A stretch of DNA of 64,000 nt from Pseudaquabacterium inlustre (lineage in GTDB: Bacteria; Pseudomonadota; Gammaproteobacteria; Burkholderiales; Burkholderiaceae_C). Numbering within the stretch: the stretch's first letter is position 1; each line of letters opens with the position of its first letter. Below, piece by piece: positions 60,298 through 64,000 of the stretch. The translations under genes were made by a program, and so were the position numbers. Below the pieces are notes generated by a model. It saw only the letters and a list, made by a program, of their open reading frames with translations, searched no databases and was not told the origin of the DNA. The stretch spans positions 248,001 through 312,000 of the forward strand of contig NZ_JBBUTH010000010.1 in NCBI RefSeq assembly GCF_038066595.1, given 5' to 3'.

Positions 60298-60926
60298 GTG
60301 GGCACATGGCCTTGACGGATGCCCGCGGCTGGCAATGGCTCGCCGTGGACCCGGTGCCGCCCGAGCCTTGGCGCAACGGCGGCGGCCGCACGCGCACGTT
60401 GTTCACCTGGCCCGGCGGCGGGGGGGCGGACTGGCAGCTGCGCGTCAGCGTGGCCGACATCGAGCGCGACGGCCCGTTCTCGGCCTTCGACGGCGTGCGC
60501 CGCGGCTTCGCGGTGCTGCAAGGGGCCGGCGTGCAACTGCAGTTCGGCGCGCAGCAGCGCAGGCTCACGGTGGACAGCGAGCCGTTGCACTTCGACGGCG
60601 CCGACGCGCCCGGCTGCACGCTGATCGGCGGCCCCACGCGCGACCTGAACCTGATGCTGCGCGGCCTGGACGGTGGTCTGCTCACTGCGAGGCCGGGTGA
60701 GGCCTGGATGCCCCCGCCCGGCACCTGGGCCGCCTGCCTGTGCACCGCCAGCAGCCGCCTGCACCTGGGTGAGGACTGGCTGGACGCGCCGGTGCTGGGC
60801 CTGGCCATCGCGGCGCCTGCCGGCGTCGGCCCGTGCGCCGCGCTGCGCTGGACCCCGATCGACCCCGCTGCCCGCGCCTGCTGGCTGTGGGCCCAGCTGC
60901 CCGAAAGCCCATCCCCCACGCCATGA
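60294..60926 (+). CDS. hutD: HutD-family protein
   Basis: A 210-residue cupin-like protein: EPWRNGGGRTRTLFTWPG, SVADIERDGPFSAFDGVRRGFAVLQGAG and DLNLMLRG are the HutD signature. In Pseudomonas HutD limits overexpression of the hut pathway; the biochemical role is unknown. It overlaps both hutC and hutI by 4 nt each. Confidence 0.9.
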   Translation: MSGHMALTDARGWQWLAVDPVPPEPWRNGGGRTRTLFTWPGGGGADWQLRVSVADIERDGPFSAFDGVRRGFAVLQGAGVQLQFGAQQRRLTVDSEPLHFDGADAPGCTLIGGPTRDLNLMLRGLDGGLLTARPGEAWMPPPGTWAACLCTASSRLHLGEDWLDAPVLGLAIAAPAGVGPCAALRWTPIDPAARACWLWAQLPESPSPTP

Positions 60927-62158
60927 ACGCTCCCGCCACACCGCTCACCCTGTGGCGCCACGCCCGGCTGGCCACGATGGATGGCGCCACGCCCTACGGC
61001 TGGCTGCCCGATGGCGCGCTGCTGACGCAGGGCGACACGCTGCGCTGGGTGGGCCCGATGTCGGGCCTGCCGGCCGATCTGCGCGGCCACATCACCGACG
61101 AGGTGGACCTGGGCGACCGCCTGGTCACGCCGGGCCTGATCGACGCCCACACCCACCTGGTCTATGCCGGTGACCGGGCGCGCGAGTTCGAGCGGCGGCT
61201 CCAGGGCGCCACCTACGAGGAGATCGCCCGCGCCGGTGGCGGCATCCGCTCGACCGTGGCCGCCACCCGCGCCGCCAGCGAGGACGAGCTGCTGGCGCTG
61301 GCACTGGCCCGCGCCCGGCAGTTGCTGGCTGAGGGCGTGACCACGCTGGAGATCAAGAGCGGCTACGGCCTGGATGCTGACACCGAGGCGCGCTGCCTGC
61401 GCGTGGCGCGCCGCGTCGGATCGGCGCTGGGCGTCACCGTGCGCAGCACTTCGCTGGGCGCGCATGCGCTGCCACCCGAATACGACGGCCGCCCCGACGA
61501 CTACATCGACGCCGTGGCCGCCTGGCTGCCCGCCCAGGCCGCCGCCGGCCTGTTGGATGCGGTGGATGTGTTCTGCGACACCATCGGCTTCACGCCGGCG
61601 CAGACGCGGCGCGTGTTCGACGCCGCCCGCGCGCTGGGCCTGCCGGTCAAGCTGCATGCCGAGCAGCTGAGCAACCAGGAAGGTGCGGCGCTGGCCGCCG
61701 GCTATGGCGCGCTCAGCTGCGACCACATCGAGCACCTGTCGGCCAGCGGCATCGCGGCGATGGCGCAGGCGGGCACCGTGGCCATGCTGCTGCCCACGGC
61801 CTACTACTTTTTGCGCGACACCCACCTGCCGCCGGTGCAGGCGCTGCGCGAGGCCGGCGTGCCCATCGCCGTGGCCAGCGACCACAACCCCGGCTCGTCG
61901 CCCGGCCTGTCGCTGCTGCTGGCGATGAACATGGCCTGCACGCTGTTCCGCCTGACGCCCGAGGAGGCGCTGGCCGGCACCACCGTGCATGCCGCGCGCG
62001 CGCTGGGCCTGCAGGCCACGCACGGCCGCCTGGCGGCCGGCTGCCGCGCCGACTTCGTGGCCTGGAACCTGAACCACCCGGCCGAGCTGAGCTACTGGTT
62101 CGGCCACCGGCCCGCGCAGCGCGTGGTGCTGGGTGGCCGCAGCGTGAGCAACGATTAG
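60923..62158 (+). CDS. hutI: Imidazolonepropionase
   Basis: A 411-residue amidohydrolase. Metal site DAHTHLVYAGDRAREFERRLQGATYEEIARAGGGI, HAEQLSN, DHIEHLS and ASDHNPGSSP are all in place. It opens the imidazolone ring to N-formimidoyl-L-glutamate in the cytosol. Confidence 0.96.
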   Translation: MNAPATPLTLWRHARLATMDGATPYGWLPDGALLTQGDTLRWVGPMSGLPADLRGHITDEVDLGDRLVTPGLIDAHTHLVYAGDRAREFERRLQGATYEEIARAGGGIRSTVAATRAASEDELLALALARARQLLAEGVTTLEIKSGYGLDADTEARCLRVARRVGSALGVTVRSTSLGAHALPPEYDGRPDDYIDAVAAWLPAQAAAGLLDAVDVFCDTIGFTPAQTRRVFDAARALGLPVKLHAEQLSNQEGAALAAGYGALSCDHIEHLSASGIAAMAQAGTVAMLLPTAYYFLRDTHLPPVQALREAGVPIAVASDHNPGSSPGLSLLLAMNMACTLFRLTPEEALAGTTVHAARALGLQATHGRLAAGCRADFVAWNLNHPAELSYWFGHRPAQRVVLGGRSVSND

Positions 62159-62169
62159 GAGACAGCCCC

Positions 62170-62988
62170 ATGTTCCCACCCGCCGAACCGGTGTTCCGCC
62201 TGCACCGCGGCAGCGCGCCGCTGCTGCTGAGCCTGCCGCATGTGGGCACCCAGCTGCCCGCCGCGCTGCTGCCCCGCCTGGTGCCGCGTGCCCGGCGCGT
62301 GGAAGACACCGACTGGCACCTGGAGCGCCTGTACGCCTTTGCGCAGGAACTCGGTGCCAGCGTGCTGGTGCCCCGCTACAGCCGCATCGTCGTCGACCTG
62401 AACCGCCCGCCCGAGAACGTGCCGATGTACCCCGGTGCCAACAACACCGAGCTGTGCCCCACGCGCTTCTTCACCGGCGACACGATCTACCAGAGCGGCC
62501 AGGCGCCCGATGAGACCGAGGTGCGCCAGCGCGTGGACGCGTACTGGCGGCCCTATCACCAGGCGCTGTCTGACGAGCTGGCGCGGCTGAAGGCGGCGCA
62601 TGGCCACGCCGTGCTGTTCGACGGCCACAGCATCAAGGACCGCTTGCCCTGGCTGTTCGAGGGCAAGCTGTGGGATCTGAACCTGGGCACGGCCGACGGC
62701 CGCGCCTGCGCGCCCGGCCTGCAGGCTGCGGCACAGGCGGTGCTGGCCGGGCAGCAGCGCTTCACGCACATCACCAACGGCCGCTTCAAGGGCGGGCACA
62801 TCACGCGCCACTACGGTCAGCCCGGCCAGGGCGTGCATGCGCTGCAGCTGGAGATGTGCTGGGGCTGCTACATGGACGACGACACGGCCGAGCCACCGTT
62901 CGCCTACCGCGAAGACCGCGCAGCCGAGGTGCAGCCGGTGCTGCGCCAGCTGCTGGGTGCGCTGGTTGCATGGCGCCCGGAGGTCTGA
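62170..62988 (+). CDS. hutG: N-formylglutamate deformylase
   Basis: A 272-residue enzyme with LLSLPHVGTQLP, TDWHLERLYAFA, VDLNRPPENVPMYPG and FDGHSIKD, typical of formylglutamate amidohydrolase (not the arginase-like formiminoglutamase). It releases formate and glutamate and marks the two-step route with hutF. GGAG stands 6-7 nt before the ATG. Confidence 0.95.
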   Translation: MFPPAEPVFRLHRGSAPLLLSLPHVGTQLPAALLPRLVPRARRVEDTDWHLERLYAFAQELGASVLVPRYSRIVVDLNRPPENVPMYPGANNTELCPTRFFTGDTIYQSGQAPDETEVRQRVDAYWRPYHQALSDELARLKAAHGHAVLFDGHSIKDRLPWLFEGKLWDLNLGTADGRACAPGLQAAAQAVLAGQQRFTHITNGRFKGGHITRHYGQPGQGVHALQLEMCWGCYMDDDTAEPPFAYREDRAAEVQPVLRQLLGALVAWRPEV

Positions 62989-62989
62989 C

Positions 62990-64000
62990 ATGACCGCCAG
63001 GCTACTCTGGGCGCCGCACGCCTGGCTGCCCGAGCGCGGCTGGGTGGCCGATGTGCTGCTCACGCCCGGCCGCGATGGCCTTTGGCAGTCGGTGCAAGCC
63101 GGCGTGGCTCAGCCGCCTGAAGGTGCCACCGTGCTGCCCGGCCCGGTGCTGCCCGGCCTGGTGAACGCGCACAGCCACGCCTTTCAGCGCGCTTTCGCCG
63201 GCATGGCCGAGCGGCGCGAGGCCGCGCAGGACGACTTCTGGGGCTGGCGCGACCGCATGTACGCGGTGGCCAACCGCATCACGCCGGGCCAGCTGCAGGC
63301 CGTGGCCAGCCAGCTGTATGCCGAGCTGCTGCAAGGTGGCTACACGCACGTGCTGGAGTTCCACTACCTGCACCACGCGCCCGACGGCACGCCCTGGCCC
63401 GAGCCGCTGGCCATGGCCCAGGCGCTGGCGGCCGCGGCGCAGGCCACCGGGATCGGCCTGACCCTGCTGCCGGTGCTGTACCAGCGCGCCGGCTTCACGC
63501 AGCCGGCCTTGCGGCCCGACCAGCGCCGCTTTGCCACCACGCCGGCCAGCGTGCTGGCCATGCGCGACGGCGTGCGTGCCTGGGGCCTGCCCGGTGTGAC
63601 GGCGGGCGTGGCCATCCATTCGCTGCGCGCCGCGTCGCCTGAATCCATCACCGCACTGCTGCGCGGCTGCGATGGCGGCGATGGCCCGATCCACATCCAC
63701 ATCGCCGAGCAGACGGGTGAAGTGAGCGACTGCCTGGCCGCCACCGGCCAGCGGCCGATCGAGTGGTTGGCCGGCCATGTGCCGCTGGATGCGCGCTGGC
63801 AGCTGGTGCATGCCACCCACGCCACGCCAGCCGAGATGGACGCCGTGGCCGCCGCCGGTGCCGGCGTGGCGATCTGCCCCAGCACCGAGGCCAACCTGGG
63901 CGACGGCATCATCGACCTGCCCGGCTGGCTGTCGCGAAACACCGTCATCAGCATTGGCTCCGACAGCCATGTGGCGCGCCATTGGCCGCACGAGCTGCGT
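62990..64000 (+). CDS. hutF: Formimidoylglutamate deiminase, cut by the window end
   Basis: The first 337 residues are present; about 110-120 should be missing. ARLLWAPHAWLPERGW, LPGLVNAHSHAFQRAFAG, EFHYLHHAPDG, IHIAEQ and HATHATPAEM, plus IGSDSHV, fit the HutF amidohydrolase, with His ligands and Asp. It converts formimidoylglutamate to N-formylglutamate and ammonia, which HutG then splits. Starts 1 nt after the hutG stop. Confidence 0.93.
   Translation, partial: MTARLLWAPHAWLPERGWVADVLLTPGRDGLWQSVQAGVAQPPEGATVLPGPVLPGLVNAHSHAFQRAFAGMAERREAAQDDFWGWRDRMYAVANRITPGQLQAVASQLYAELLQGGYTHVLEFHYLHHAPDGTPWPEPLAMAQALAAAAQATGIGLTLLPVLYQRAGFTQPALRPDQRRFATTPASVLAMRDGVRAWGLPGVTAGVAIHSLRAASPESITALLRGCDGGDGPIHIHIAEQTGEVSDCLAATGQRPIEWLAGHVPLDARWQLVHATHATPAEMDAVAAAGAGVAICPSTEANLGDGIIDLPGWLSRNTVISIGSDSHVARHWPHELR

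Noticed and set aside
1..64000. CRISPR arrays, tRNA/rRNA genes, insertion sequences or prophage
   Set aside because: I looked for spaced direct repeats, tRNA-like cloverleaf 3' ends, transposase motifs and phage genes and found none that stood up.

Overview
The window is GC-rich (about 70 percent by eye), densely coded DNA with short intergenic gaps. It carries two TonB receptors, TRAP and NMT1/TauT-type ABC uptake systems, many LysR/GntR regulators and a formylglutamate-type histidine pathway. Together these suggest a betaproteobacterium of the order Burkholderiales (Comamonadaceae/Sphaerotilaceae-like), probably a metabolically versatile soil or freshwater organism. That is inference from gene content and style; no rRNA or tRNA is present to confirm it. 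I saw no CRISPR array, transposase or prophage.

Left part (1-14.5 kb). A TonB receptor runs off the left edge. Next come a CpxRA-like two-component pair, an MFS exporter/importer, an ABM-domain protein and an SMP-30 lactonase, all on the minus strand and plausibly one transcript. A LysR regulator is divergent from them. On the plus strand follow arsD-arsA (with no arsR, arsB or arsC), an exported unknown protein, a ModA-like binding protein and a Rieske ferredoxin. A cupin, a GNAT and a second complete TonB receptor lie on the minus strand.

Catabolic core (14.5-28 kb). Eleven minus-strand genes from a HisD-like dehydrogenase (start 25940) to an SDR (end 14850) are closely spaced and end at an intrinsic hairpin (14785-14812). 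They encode dehydrogenases, a flavin monooxygenase, an extradiol-dioxygenase-like VOC protein, a fumarylacetoacetase-family hydrolase, a Rieske ferredoxin, a C-C hydrolase-like alpha/beta enzyme and a DenD-like dehydrogenase. This looks like an uncharacterised degradation pathway for a cyclic or aromatic compound. Four promoters share one unusual layout: a 15-bp dyad (GGATGC-N3-GCATCG type), 10 bp, a -35-like hexamer, 18 bp, and TAGCAT. They precede the SMP-30 gene, the TonB receptor, the 11-gene operon and a small HhH protein, so these units probably form one LysR-controlled regulon.

Sugar-acid region (28-44 kb). An apnO-oiaX-oiaK-like trio (NAD enzyme, RuBisCO-like protein, DUF1537 kinase) fits D-apionate breakdown to glycolate and 3-phosphoglycerate, with a divergent FadR-type GntR regulator. 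A stand-alone protein with an N-terminal TIR/deoxyribohydrolase-like domain and a TRAFs-binding (TPR) domain follows; it may be a signalling or defence protein. A nine-gene minus-strand operon then encodes a GlcD-like flavoenzyme, a TRAP transporter, an SDR, a PEP-mutase/ICL-family lyase, a DapA-family aldolase, a PfkB kinase and a GarR-like reductase, again with a divergent GntR regulator. The GlcD-like enzyme could consume the glycolate made by OiaX.

Right part (44-64 kb). Here lie a saccharopine-dehydrogenase-like reductase, a three-gene unit with a FlgH paralogue outside any flagellar locus, a second two-component pair, a 59-residue Lys/Ala-rich exported protein, and a TPR-HupE/UreJ pair convergent with a DUF4198 protein. 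The window ends in a histidine-utilisation locus: an NMT1-type ABC transporter, hutH and hutU on the minus strand, and hutC, hutD, hutI, hutG and hutF (cut by the window end) on the plus strand. A perfect 14-bp palindrome, the likely HutC operator, sits inside the hutU promoter.
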